64,000 nucleotides of DNA from Cristatella mucedo (Eukaryota; Bryozoa; Phylactolaemata; Cristatellidae): contig WPIO01000055.1 in NCBI GenBank assembly GCA_009760855.2, positions 250,001-314,000 of the forward strand, read 5' to 3'. The translations under genes and the position numbers were made by a program. The notes under the pieces are model-generated. The model was not told the DNA's origin. It was given only the letters and a program-made list of their open reading frames with translations, and ran no database searches. Below are positions 54,801-64,000 of the stretch, one piece after another; within the stretch, counting starts at the first letter, position 1, and every line of letters starts with the position of its first letter.

Positions 54801-57079
54801 GGATATACATTAAGTTGCATTATGCTACGCTCGGCACTCACTCCAGAGCAACTTGAAATTCGTTGACAGCTAGGCCGCTCGCCGCTCACTGTTGAGCAGC
54901 AAACGCAGCAGGCAAATGTTTGTGGGAAAGCGTGCGTACCTTTCGCACATCGACGATGTACGCCATTTAACACCTTTGATTACTTATAAGCTCTAAGAGA
55001 AATACAGGCTGTATTCGATTAGGTCTCGCCTTTAATCCTGGAATAATAATGATAATAATAATAATGTGCTTGATAAAGCGCCCTCAGAGAACTTAATCTC
55101 TTTCTAGGCGCTTTACATTTGCTGCAAAGGGAAACATGATTGAATGGTGAGTAATAACATGCTTGAAAAACAAACAAAATGAATAAAATGCTTAGGGGTG
55201 ACATGCACAGGGTCAGCATGCAAATGTGGTTAGTGGCAACCACTTGCACAGCTATTTACCGAGATTTAACGACACAAGATGATTATTCACAGAGAGTGAA
55301 AAATAAACAAGAATTTTGCCTGTGAACTTAGTTAAGAGCGCGATGTCTGAATTGCCACGTCTGCGTGAGTTCTAGCTGCAAGTGGAGAATTGGCAGCCTG
55401 GTGAACCTGGCTGCTCCTGCTGCCGCCGCTAGGCAAAATTCGTACATTGCAACGAACACTGAATACAATTCCAAGCAAAACCCACTACTAGTTATTTATA
55501 TGTAGAAATCATCTTCGTTGGCTGGGACATACAGTTAAAGTCTACGCATAACCTCCGCTCTGCTAGAAGCCAGAGATAGCTCCCTCTCTCCAGGCAGGCG
55601 CTGTGGTTGAGGTCGGACTTTGTAGTTTCGTGATTTATACAGGCGATATACTACGTACTCATGACCTGGACGCACGTTCTACTTGCGTGCCCCGTAGGCT
55701 TGTAGCCGAGCTCGCACATCCGTGCGGCATGTGCTGTGTGTGGCGTCTGCTGTGCGTGGCATGTGCTCAGTCATTCTTTACCCGCCTGCCACCTTTCAAT
55801 TCAAGCTTTTAGCACCGAGCCTGCCAAACCTCCTGCCGTAAAGCAGCCAAGTTAGCCTGTGCAATGTTGTCGCAGCTGGCGTAAAAAGTGAGTCAACAAC
55901 TCGATATATCCTTTAACGATGGCGGTGTGCCTACTTTTTCTAGGCTGCAATGACGAAGTTCCCAGTTGTCGTAAAAATCGGAAACGCAAATCAAGGGCTT
56001 GGAAAGGTTTGGACGAGGCCGCGCTTGACTGTACACCGACCGTCATGCCTAAATTGATCAGCCTTGCGCGACTCGTCTCTACCTGGTATTTTCTTCCTAT
56101 AGGTAAAAGCAGATAACGCTTACGATTTTCACGACCTGGCCAGCGTTATCGCTGTAACTGACTGCTACGCTACAACGGAGCCATTCTACGAAAGTAAATA
56201 CGACATCCACATTCAGAAAATCGGTACAAATTACAAAGCATACATGTGAGTGTCCAGTGTCTGTCTTGGCGCATACGCTTGTTCTGTACATCTATGCGGT
56301 CCAATCTGTCTACCTGTCTGCCTGTCCACCTGTCTACCTGTCCATCTGTCTACCTGTCCAATCTGTCTACTTAATTGCGCCAAGTCTTGCACGCTCTGCG
56401 AGCGAGCTCTGGACTTTTAGCACAGGTCACTTTCCACCGTCTGAACGCTAAGAGGTAAAGAAAGCAACTATAGCTCGCGGAAAGACTTCGAGTTGAACCA
56501 GATTAGGCGAGAGCGGACTTCAAGGTGGTCCAGGGTGGACATAAGCTGGTCCTAACCTAAGCGAATCTCACGGGAAACCAAACGACAGCACCCTCTGCAG
56601 AAAAAAGCACGGATTGAGATAGTGTGGACAGAAGTATAAATAGTGGGCTCGTCCAAAAACTATTCGCTTATGTCCACAAGTCTTGTTGTCATCTGCTTGC
56701 GGTCTTTCAATCCTGCTGTCAGCCGACCGGAATAAATCTGCATATTTTTTCTATGCCCTACTTTCGGTATTGAGCCGCTGGCAAGACACTTTTGATCGCC
56801 ACCAAAAGTAAACCTAGCCATTTGGCAGTACCGCTGAGCCCGTTTGGCTAGCAAAGAGTAGTTGGTGGCTAGCTCTGACCGGTGGCCAGCACAGTCACAC
56901 GGACGAGTGACAAGGGACGCGGGCCAGGTGACAGCGAGCCATAAGCCACGAGTGTGTGGTGAGATATTCCCTCACACAGGTGATGAGTGGCTAGCGAAAG
57001 CACCCTGGACAATTGTATCTCTAAAGAAAGGCTCACCAAGGCTTCTTTGCTGTCTTCTCTATCTTTTGCCATCGGGCTT

Positions 57080-57173
<94 letters not shown>

Positions 57174-60100
57174 GCTTGCTCTAAGTAGGTATATATTCTG
57201 CATGAATGGAAAGGGTTTATCTCCATTTACTGCCGATCTTTCACCTGATTCTTCCCCCTACACTCTGGCCGGTCCATCCATTCATCACCTCGAAGCAGCA
57301 GTGCCTTGGCATCTCTTCGAGAGCTACGTTAAGGAACCTTATTCTTCCGGTTTCGTAGATTCGTTGACAGTCAAAGTAACTCATTTCAACAGACGGCCTT
57401 TCCCCAGCTTTCCCGCGCACTAATTCATCTTTACCTTTCCTTTTGAATATATGAGACTTGAATAGTAATGAATTTTTAGTTTGGTCAAACGTGCGTGCCA
57501 CGCAGTCTGCCACTTTTCTTACAGCGAGTCCCTGGATCAACCAATAATTACTCGAATTAGATTTTAATAAAGGGTGCTAAAACAGCTATTTAGACAAATG
57601 CACCTCTAACCAATATTTTAAGCATGAGTGATAATAAAAATTAAAAAACTCCATAGCATATCACCGTAAGAGAATGAAATATATTTCTGAGCACTTAAAA
57701 AATATAATATAATTAAATTAAATAGAATAAATTAAATTAAATAGAATAAAATAAGACCTTAGTCGGGGCGAGCACATTAACCGCTAGACTAAACCAGCTC
57801 GGCATATGCTTTGATACTTACATATGCTTACTTTGATACTTACTTTAATACTTACATATGCTTTGATACTCCCTTGCCCACTTGTGGCAGTGAAAGCATG
57901 AAAGGGTTCGCACGGTGAATAGAGAGTGACGTGCTTGCTGGCTGTGTACCTCGCATTTAATGTCTGAGCAATATACTGCAGCCTCTGGAGAACATCATTG
58001 CTTCTCGAATCCTGACACTGAGCAACAAATGGTCCACCACCAATCAGGCTGGTGCTGGCGCGTTAACCGATTAGGCAATTTATTTTAGGAGGAAATCTAT
58101 ATCTGGTAACTGGAAGGCGAATACTGGCTCGGCGATGCTCGAGCAGATAACAGTCAACGAGAGGTCTGTACAGAGGCTCTTGCTTGGCTTGCCATGCGGA
58201 CACTGGCTCACACAGCGAGCCATCGCTAATGAAAAGCTCGCACCGGCACGCTCCTCGAGAAAGACCCTCCCCCAAGAGCCTGGCCTAGATAGCGAGATAA
58301 TGAGAGAGATCCCGAATGTTCCTCCGAGCTGTGTGCTTGTCTTTCGGCTTGTCTGAAAATCTGGCCAAGGTTTTAGCGGGGCTGTATACGACGCTGTAGG
58401 TCGTGGTCTCCTTTACGAGGCCTCAGTCACGTGGCCTCCGCCATTGAGCAGCTTTACAGCACTGCTGGAGCTTGACCAGCTAGCGAGGATGCGGCTAATA
58501 TAATAATAGCAAAGATCCCACTTCGATTAATAGGCGTTCCTGAATTTTCATAGCGCTTCTACCGAGACATACCTATACATTATTTCTTGAACACAGTATA
58601 GCATGTAGGGCTTTTGTACCCAAGTCAGTTCTCGTGTGCTCTGCAGACATGTAATGTATATCCATCTATAACTCCACAAAAGCCACAAAGACTGTGTGGG
58701 TGTTACGTAGGAGAGTTCTGTAGATAGCACACACAGCATAAACTGCTTTCGGTATGCATTTGGTAGCCAACAGATTTCATCTCACGCAACAAAGAGAAAG
58801 TGGGAAGCATAGCAGAGTCGGGAGAGCAGTAGAGGTAGTGAGTAGCATGGAAGTAGCAGCTCAGGACCGCTGGAAAGGATGTGACATAGTCGACAGCAGG
58901 AGATTAGTTTTCGTTGCTTAAGAATCGTGGAAGTGAGTTCCACAGTCCAGGACCTGCAGAGCTAAAGCGTCTGTCACCAACAGTCTGTAAGCGGAGAAAT
59001 GAAAAAGCTAATTTCCATAGAGGACCTGAGGACACAAGAAGGCTGAAACTGGTGCAGCAGTTCAGCTAGGTATGGATGAGCTAAACCGTGGCGGGCCTTG
59101 TGGGTCAGCGTAAGAACTTTGCTCTGTATCCGTCGATTAACCGGCAGCCATCCTAGCTCTTTTAGCAGAGGAGACACAACTAGCCTTACAGCCATATTCA
59201 TAGCCAGCTGCAGTGGCATTGTGGCTTTTTTTGGTACCCTTTCCAAAAGGGAATTACATTAATCTAGCCGAAACAGAACTAAGGAGCTAATTAAATTTTT
59301 TGCAAGCTTTTTTGGAATATAATCCCTAATCTTAGATATGGGTCAGACTTGATGGCTAGCTGTGGAAGCAGTCTTCGTAACGAGCAGACAGTTAAGGAAA
59401 GCGCAAGTTCATTAACTTTTCAATTATTATACAGTGTCGCTTGATGGGTTGACAAAGCGGACACGTTTTAGGTTCGTAGCTGTGACTGGAGGTCATGAAA
59501 CAGGGCCGGAGCCACGAATTTTGTGTATTAGCTAGACCGGCCTGTTATTAAAAACTAAAACTCACCCTCGTAACATGTATTCGACATGCACTCGGCTGTG
59601 GCTCATCGACTGTAAGGAGGACATAATTTCGACGTTAATGACGATCGGGCGAAGGTGCAGGGGCGACCATGTTCGCTCTCCCTCCCCTAAGCTTTAAAGT
59701 TGAGTAACTTCGCACCTTCCCACCCCCTGGTTTCGCCACAGGTTGCACAGGTTTGCAGTGGTGAATATGCCAAACAAGACTATTCGATCAATCGTATATT
59801 TCTATTAGTGAAGTGTGAGTGGACATGAATGGGTTTTTTGCTATGCAGCCGTCAAGTTCTTGGCATGACCCCCCCAGCAAAAATAATAATTAATAATAAT
59901 AATAATGCACTTGATAAAGCGCCCTCAGAGAACTTAATCTCTTTCTAGGCGCTTTACATTTGCTGCAAAGGGAAATTCAATTGAATGGTGAGTAATATCA
60001 TGCTTGATAAACAACATGAATAACATGGTTAGAGGTGGCAAGCACAGGGTCAGCATGCAAATGTGGTTAGTAGCAGCATGCACAGTGTCAGCACGCATAA

Positions 60101-60811
60101 GCACATCAAGGACGAATCACAGGGACCCACTAAATGCTGTCCTAAATAGGTGTGTTTTTAAGTTCTTTTTTAAATTCAAGTTCGTGTATAGAGCTAAAAT
60201 TTACTCGCTGTCATCCGGATGCTGACATACGTATAGTAGAGATCTTCAGTATTCCCGTTGATTGGCTTCTGTCGACGTCCGGTTGATTTTAATCAAACTT
60301 TTCTCGCAACTTGTAGTTTTAAGCTGTGGGTGGATGAAGTGAGTGAGCTGTTTGGCGGACTTGACATCTGTGCAGTCCAAGCTGTGCAGGCCAAAGATGG
60401 TCGCCAGTATATAATCGAGGTAAGAACCGAGCTATTTCTGCCAATCATTGAGCTGCTTCCTCTCCCGTGGCTCTTTTAAATGAGTCACTTCTACAGCTTG
60501 GCCGACGAACTGCGTGACCCGAAAGGATTATCTCGCTATACCGTACGGAGCTTTCACATCGGACGCTCATTCAGCTAGCTAGCATATTCGTCAAAACGCG
60601 CGCGTCGCAGTGTCGAGTCTAAAGTCGAGTCCAAGCCTTGCTAACTATCGTCTCGCTGCGGTTCTTGCCGTCCACAAAAGTCTTCATTTCAGGCTAAAGG
60701 ATCGTCTATGACGCTTCTTGGAGAGTCACAAGAAGATGACAGGAAGTTGATAGCAGACCTCGTTCTTCAGCGGATGCAGACAATGTGCAAGCTTAGCCAG
60801 CAGGGGCTGAG
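42757..60811 (+). CDS. SYN: Synapsin, ten coding exons (3' end outside recognised exons)
   Basis: Synapsin coats synaptic vesicles, clusters the reserve pool and releases it on phosphorylation. Ten exons joined by phase-consistent GT-AG introns give 402 complete codons plus two bases. Domain A (residues 1-about 40) carries the PKA/CaMKI site RRRFS with Ser9. Domain B (41-about 88) is Ser/Pro-rich, with SP sites at Ser44 and Ser50. Domain C (about 89-398) is the ATP-grasp core: [41 protein letters not shown], the ATP-loop [14 protein letters not shown] (Lys246), [29 protein letters not shown] and the acidic YIIE (Glu363). No stop or frameshift occurs. The C-terminal domains after exon 10 were not found before 64,000. 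Vertebrates have several paralogues, so the symbol is generic. Confidence 0.97.
43533..43592 (+). mobile_element. SINE-B 3' fragment in synapsin intron 1
   Basis: TTAAAGGCTCTTCTATCGCT and GTTAAATCAGCTAG match the SINE-B 3' part. Confidence 0.75.
43926..44118 (+). CDS. SYN: Synapsin exon 2 (domain B and start of C)
   Basis: It encodes [20 protein letters not shown]... and ends [14 protein letters not shown]. The acceptor at CCCGTTTCAG is modest but is the best one keeping phase with exon 1; the stronger-looking GTCGCTCAG at 43,902 would shift the frame. The frame is open upstream to 43,637 with an ATG, so an alternative first exon is possible. The donor is CTG then GTACGC, phase 2. Confidence 0.92.
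44130..45680 (-). mobile_element. LINE-A fragment: endonuclease to mid-RT, 3' part missing
   Basis: Reading the minus strand from about 45,680 leftward, endonuclease-like text ([19 protein letters not shown]) comes first. A linker follows ([20 protein letters not shown]), then the RT start ([40 protein letters not shown]). It stops at the LEISAAFN motif at about 44,130. It lacks the 3' half and tail, the opposite of normal 5' truncation, so its left edge probably reflects a deletion. That edge is about 11 bp from the exon 2 donor. Confidence 0.88.
46085..46660 (+). mobile_element. Decayed LINE-A pieces in synapsin intron 2
   Basis: Two parts: 46,085-46,260 (GGTTCCCTCATTCTCTTGCT ... CCTAAAGCCCGGAACTTAC) and 46,440-46,660 (GGAACTCACTCCCAACTGAC to the (ATT)n tail). 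The sequence between them is unrelated. A SINE-A tail fragment (46,772-46,830, minus) follows. Confidence 0.7.
47140..47289 (+). CDS. SYN: Synapsin exon 3 (domain C)
   Basis: It completes Trp105 and encodes [20 protein letters not shown], then [20 protein letters not shown]. The acceptor is CGTTGCAG and the donor is AACAG then GTATAAG. It ends in phase 2. Confidence 0.96.
47728..48350 (-). mobile_element. LINE-B copy in synapsin intron 3
   Basis: The minus strand reads [20 protein letters not shown] and related C-terminal LINE-B text. The 3' region matches the copies at 19,335 and 58,655 but is heavily diverged. Confidence 0.7.
48553..50331 (+). mobile_element. LINE-A, longest copy, RT with one frameshift
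   Basis: This is the best LINE-A copy. A 235-codon frame (48,641-49,348) carries the RT core: [74 protein letters not shown] and [12 protein letters not shown] (YADD at 49,222-49,233). A one-base shift near 49,270-49,300 moves the remainder into a second frame (49,330-50,085), which holds the conserved C-terminal region ending [16 protein letters not shown]. The 3' untranslated region ends in the hairpin AAAGCGCCTAGAAAGAGATT...GAGGGCGCTTTATC and a (TTA)n tail. The 5' part is truncated. It resembles the CR1/L2 group of the jockey superfamily and is probably immobile. Confidence 0.95.
50563..50713 (+). CDS. SYN: Synapsin exon 4 (domain C), between inverted LINEs
   Basis: It encodes (R)[39 protein letters not shown] and DKAWV. 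The acceptor is CGGTCTGTAG and the donor is GTG then GTGAGT. It starts in phase 2 and ends in phase 0. The 151-nt length means skipping would shift the frame. Confidence 0.96.
50718..51332 (-). mobile_element. LINE-A 3' end copy at the exon 4 donor
   Basis: It starts with (TAA)n four bases inside the intron, then the hairpin and 3' untranslated region. The coding part on the minus strand ends upstream at [20 protein letters not shown]. It shares private variants with the copy at 48,553, for example GTGATACGCAATAGAATAG. After the truncation point the sequence GTGAGTCATCAC begins, repeating the donor GTGAGT. Confidence 0.93.
51590..51634 (+). CDS. Candidate 45-nt in-frame cassette exon in synapsin intron 4
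   Basis: A pyrimidine-rich acceptor (TCATCTATTTCGCTGGCAG) and a strong donor (TAGC then GTAAGT) bound 15 open codons ([15 protein letters not shown]). Exon 4 ends and exon 5 begins in phase 0, so inclusion would keep the frame. It would add a charged, serine-rich loop inside the folded domain C after KAWV, which argues for caution. Confidence 0.3.
52891..52980 (+). CDS. SYN: Synapsin exon 5 (domain C)
   Basis: Thirty codons, [20 protein letters not shown] then [10 protein letters not shown], phase 0 at both ends. The acceptor is TGCTTCCGTACAG and the donor is ATG then [17 protein letters not shown] is a synapsin hallmark. Confidence 0.97.
53772..54251. repeat. Minisatellite, about 49-bp unit, about ten copies, in synapsin intron 5
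   Basis: Units share GCTCAATT(C/T)AGAGTAGCTGGACATTCATT and CCGCTATGCTCGG. Variants alternate so that the block at 53,796 reappears almost unchanged at 53,996, a higher-order period of about 200 bp. A lone diverged unit lies at about 54,823-54,870. Confidence 0.9.
54255..54620 (+). mobile_element. LINE-B fragment in synapsin intron 5
   Basis: The plus strand reads [20 protein letters not shown], then [20 protein letters not shown], matching the LINE-B C-terminal region (compare 58,974-59,246). Confidence 0.8.
55040..55232 (-). mobile_element. LINE-A tail copy in synapsin intron 5
   Basis: (TAA)n, then AAAGCGCCCTCAGAGAACTT and the 3' untranslated region to GTGGTTAGTGGCAAC, where it is truncated. 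Confidence 0.9.
55944..56006 (+). CDS. SYN: Synapsin exon 6 (ATP-loop microexon)
   Basis: Twenty-one codons, [20 protein letters not shown] then K. It contains the ATP-grasp lysine (VVVK) and the flexible glycine loop. The acceptor CTTTTTCTAG is good. The donor AAG then GTTTGG is weak, lacking the A at +3 or +4 and G at +5 pattern of its neighbours apart from the final G. Phase 0 at both ends. Confidence 0.94.
56103..56245 (+). CDS. SYN: Synapsin exon 7 (domain C)
   Basis: It encodes [40 protein letters not shown] and GTNYKAY, then two bases of Met304. The acceptor is TTTTCTTCCTATAG and the donor is ACAT then GTGAGT. It lies only 96 bp after exon 6. Confidence 0.96.
56305..56372. repeat. CTGTCTAC(C/T)TGTCCA short tandem repeat
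   Basis: About eight units of 8-12 bp follow exon 7 in intron 7. Confidence 0.85.
57083..57172. repeat. (CT)n microsatellite in synapsin intron 7
   Basis: About 45 CT units. Confidence 0.98.
57640..57805 (-). mobile_element. SINE-A copy with A/T insertion
   Basis: Degenerate tail (ATATCACCGTAAGAGAATGA), an AATAAATTAAATTAAATAGA-type repeat in the middle, then GTCGGGGCGAGCACATTAAC and CTAAACCAGCTCGGC (inverted A box). Confidence 0.75.
58089..58163 (+). CDS. SYN: Synapsin exon 8 (domain C)
   Basis: It completes Met304 and encodes [20 protein letters not shown] then TVNE plus two bases. The conserved [15 protein letters not shown] stretch is diagnostic. The acceptor is CAATTTATTTTAG and the donor is GAG-AG then GTCTGT. 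Confidence 0.95.
58655..59400 (-). mobile_element. LINE-B copy in synapsin intron 8
   Basis: The minus strand reads [20 protein letters not shown] and [14 protein letters not shown]. The 3' region (AACTCCACAAAAGCCACAAA on plus) matches the copy at 19,335. Confidence 0.85.
59883..60178 (-). mobile_element. LINE-A 3' end copy in synapsin intron 8
   Basis: (TAA)n, AAAGCGCCCTCAGAGAACTT, then the 3' untranslated region to GTGTTTTTAAGTTC. It is truncated about 140 bp before exon 9. Confidence 0.9.
60317..60419 (+). CDS. SYN: Synapsin exon 9 (domain C)
   Basis: It completes a serine codon and encodes [20 protein letters not shown], then [14 protein letters not shown]. The glutamate of YIIE (residue 363) aligns with a metal-ATP ligand of mammalian synapsin as I recall it. 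The acceptor is CGCAACTTGTAG and the donor is GAG then GTAAGA. Confidence 0.96.
60693..60811 (+). CDS. SYN: Synapsin exon 10 (end of domain C)
   Basis: It encodes [20 protein letters not shown], then [19 protein letters not shown] and two further bases. GSSM.L.G..QEDD.KLI matches the end of domain C. The acceptor is CTTCATTTCAG and the donor is CTGAG then GTGAGA. It leaves phase 2, so at least one more exon is expected. Confidence 0.95.
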
Positions 60812-62309
60812 GTGAGACAATAAACCGTCCTGCATACGTGGCGCCCTCTCGCGTTAGCGACCGAATTATTAGTCTCTTTGATCGTTGAGTGCGGCAGCGA
60901 CACTGGTATCAGGCAGCCGCTACCACCAATTCGATTGCTACGCGATCGTGCAATCTCCACTGCAGTGCATACGCTTTTCCACACCCAAACCACACGAAAC
61001 TTTCAATTGCAGGATACTAAATAATTCTGACACACGAGAAACCCTTTTGATCTTGAGTCAATCATATATTAGCGATCTCAATATTGCTCTTTTATTATTG
61101 ATTCCTTTTTCAACCTAAATCCGACTGAGCCCAAGTGCAAAGTTCAAATACCAAGTTCGCATGGTCACCAATGAGACACGACGTGGAGTTCAATGAGACT
61201 CGCGTCATTAAGGTCACCGAGGTCACTGAATTCGTCAAGGTCACCGAGCGACCTTATCGGAAGCTACTCCTGCCGAACAGCTAAGAAACTGCATAGAAAG
61301 ATGGGCAGCATCTACCATCCCCATCGACGGGAACTTGAATTTCTTTCAAGGAGAATAGTTCAAAATGATGACCGCATTAAGTGGATTTTTAAATTATCAC
61401 AAGCCGTTCAATAAATGCAATGCAAAATTCTACTCAGCCACTGCATGTCGTCGCCTGGATTCTCAGGTCTCAGCCTCAGACAAGTCGCTTAGCAAGATAT
61501 CTACCATTCTTTCACTTAAAGACCGGTTGTAATATCGACATTTGTTCTGTGGGTCGTAGTAAGTGAAACTCTCAAAATTCTTTGCAACGACGTTATCTCC
61601 TCTGCTGTTGCTCTAGAATATCTAGCCGCCCTATGCTACTACTTCTATACGCTATTTAAAGCTTTTCACACTAATACCCTTTAGTCCTTGTGGCTTTGAG
61701 GAGTTAAACACATAGGTGCATATGCAATAAGAGTTCTGACCATCTGGGTGGCGTTGGTTCAGTTACGGTGCGTCATGTCTGCTGCCTCTTGTGCTTCGGC
61801 ACTTCGCGATTCCTACGTTCGATGCGTGAATGTTGCGCCCGATCAAAAGACCGTTTTAAAATGAGCTCTTTATACTCGGCCGTACCAAGAAGCCGCGGTA
61901 GATTTCTATATACAGCGACAAATGCATGAATGAATTCATGCTCCAGCACGTCGAGGTCTCTCAACTATCGTTCAGCCTGCATTTCCGACATTTGCACTTA
62001 GGTGACAGCAATCTTCCAAATTTTAGTGACAATAAAAACAACTGCATAGCTTTGGGAAAACAAAACGTAGTGTCAAGTAAAAATCTGGAAAGTCTTCTCT
62101 GTAGTTTCTACACGTAGCATCTTCTCTGTAGTTTCTACACGAAATCTAAATGAGCCGATCCAAAATTATCTTTTTCTAGATTCCAACATCAGGTCTATAG
62201 GTAAATCTGCGTATGTTCGTATAGGTGACCTCTTAAAAAATGTGGACATACTTCGATTAAAACTTTTAAGGCATGTTAACCCATGCGTTTTAAATATCTT
62301 ATTTTGACT

Positions 62310-63025
62310 CCTACCAGCTGTGTAATAAGATGCTTAGATTTGCTGTTAGACTCTGCAGCTGGGTTTGTCTGTCGTAAGCATCGGAACATTTGCCTTAGAT
62401 TACGTTACGTTGCTTTTATATTTACACTTTCGCATTACATTACACCGCTTCTAACCGACCTCATCCTTAACATCTTTGGACTTCAAGGCCTTGTCGCTCG
62501 CTTTTAGGTTCCTCCATTCTTATGCTCCGGCTTTCCTATGTGAAGTACTCATTCTTTCGATTGCATCTTCCTCCTTAAAATGTTAAGGTGCCTATCAACC
62601 AACAGGTTTAGTTCTTTCTGGCTGCTGGCTGTAAATATTATGTTTTTCGCTACAACACTTGTATCACTATCATCACTACAGCTCATCTGTCTGGCCTTTT
62701 AGCTAAGCCTCGAGCCAAGCTCAAATCCTTTGGCGCTCGCGTCTTCAATCAGTTCCTTTATTCCCAAAGCCTGGAGCTTGCTAGGACTGGCATCGTGACG
62801 AATCCTGACTTGATGACAACTATGAGGAAACTAAAAACACATTAGTTTCTCCCAGCACTCACTTCGTACTTTGTTTGCTTGTGCGTGCTGAGATTGCTCA
62901 TGCCATCTCTAACTAATTAACAAGCTTCCTTCACAGCAAAAGCAAGCTGCCTTGAAACGGATTTAACTCTCTCGGGCGCAATATGAATGGTTTCTCCTTA
63001 TAATTTTTATTATTATTATAGTTAT
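62310..63025 (+). mobile_element. Decayed LINE-A copy
   Basis: CTCTGCAGCTGGGTTTGTCT, TTGTCGCTCGCTTTTAGGTT and a degraded hairpin tail (CCTTGAAACGGATTTAACTC) before (ATT)n follow the LINE-A order with many indels. Confidence 0.72.
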
Positions 63026-63128
63026 TATGAAAGAGAAAAACACAACGCAAATCAAGAACAAATCTAAAATTAAAATCTAAAAATTAGTAATAGAAATGCG
63101 TATGAGCCAGGTCTAGCTTTAACGTGTC

Positions 63129-63129
63129 T

Positions 63130-63162
<33 letters not shown>
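63129..63162. repeat. (CCG)n trinucleotide repeat
   Basis: Eleven uninterrupted CCG units in otherwise A/T-rich sequence. Confidence 0.97.
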
Positions 63163-64000
63163 TTATTTTACCCGTCGAGCCATGTTTATACCTGTTACTT
63201 TCCGCTCTTTTCACCTTCTTCGTAATGCACTTAGCGTTCTCGTTTCTAATTACGTGAGCGAGTTGATAGCACGTTGTGTGCTCCGTTGCAGCTTAAAAAA
63301 GAGCCTACGTACTTCCATCCGTTCGTCGTTACTATGTTGAACGTTCCGCAATTTTTCCCGCGGATGGCCGCTCAGAGAACAAAAGTAACTTTAAAATACG
63401 GGGCTCAACTTTCAGCCAGATACTTAGATCATTAAGCTAAGGGATCGGATAGTTTCGCTTTGCCAAAAGAGCTCGCCGAGAGTCAGCTTTACACTATACA
63501 TCGTCTCACACCCGTAGTCACCGCTGGCTGCTTCCCTTGTCCTCGAGTAGAGCTGCAAACCCCGGCGATACGCGTGCGGCGCTAAAATGGGATGCACGAA
63601 GCCCGCTAATGACTGCATTTTACACCGCACTATATTAAGGGCGTATTTTAGAAGTTTCGTGGAATTTATCTACTGCGCATTCTTGACAAATTGACTGCAA
63701 AACTCCCTCCCTCCACCTGATTGCTGGCCAGCGCCATGAGTCGGCGCCACAGCCGCCGGCTTTTGGAGCTGTAGAGTACTTTGCCGGTCACTCTTTCAGG
63801 AATGCGCAAGTGGAATGCCATAATTGTTTAATGTACGCTACAAATTACGCTTGGTAGTGTGCTATCGCTAGTAGGGCTTATATTTATATAAGCAGCCAAT
63901 ATTAAGGTAAACAAGTAACATCAACATACGACGATGCTCAAAATTAGGCCTGAATTTTTGAAGTCCGTTTTTCTCAAGAACGCGACAGCGGACTCGATGA

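Larger units (their letters stand above)
60812..64000. other. Synapsin downstream intron; no terminal exon recognised
   Basis: No segment resembles the proline-rich or C-terminal domain E regions of synapsins. Those are poorly conserved, so an exon could be missed. Open frames at 61,193-61,414 and 62,283-62,507 lack motifs. The interval holds a decayed LINE-A copy and a (CCG)n repeat. Confidence 0.45.

Noticed and set aside
52981-55943. Nested TIMP gene inside a synapsin intron
   Set aside because: Flies and vertebrates have TIMP nested in synapsin, so I looked for its cysteine-rich start in the introns on both strands. I saw only minisatellite and LINE sequence. A diverged copy could be missed.

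Overview
The window is nuclear DNA from an animal. Two conserved multi-exon genes can be read with phase-consistent GT-AG introns, and they sit among dense non-LTR retrotransposons, tRNA-derived SINEs and microsatellites. One gene is synapsin, a synaptic-vesicle protein found only in animals. The repeat load and the decayed CR1/L2-like LINEs suggest an invertebrate (a lophotrochozoan or a non-vertebrate deuterostome), but I cannot name the phylum. The synapsin N-terminus (MNYLRRRFS) resembles the vertebrate form. Everything here comes from reading by eye; no search was run.

Layout. At 1-3,000 a few plausible plus-strand exons belong to a gene I do not recognise. At 8,403-16,833 the complete NDUFA5 gene (respiratory complex I, 116 aa, four coding exons) lies on the minus strand. 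Its third intron holds long CT tracts, a SINE and a LINE inserted into another LINE. From 17,000 to 42,700 I recognise no conserved gene. That stretch holds two LINE families (here called LINE-A and LINE-B), two tRNA-like SINE families (SINE-A and SINE-B), a composite hAT-like DNA element nested in a LINE-A copy, and several GC-rich blocks that may be promoters. At 42,757-60,811 ten coding exons of synapsin run on the plus strand, giving 402 complete codons from the start through the end of ATP-grasp domain C. The 3' end of the gene lies beyond 60,811 and was not found in the window.

The two genes are functionally unrelated. The interesting part is how mobile DNA has reshaped the synapsin gene. 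Exon 4 lies between a sense and an antisense copy of the same LINE, which share private variants and form an inverted repeat of about 600 bp. The antisense copy begins at the exon 4 splice donor, and that donor sequence is repeated on the far side of the insertion. A second antisense LINE begins about 11 bp inside intron 2. LINE-A and SINE-A share a 3' stem-loop tail, which suggests the SINE uses the LINE's machinery.
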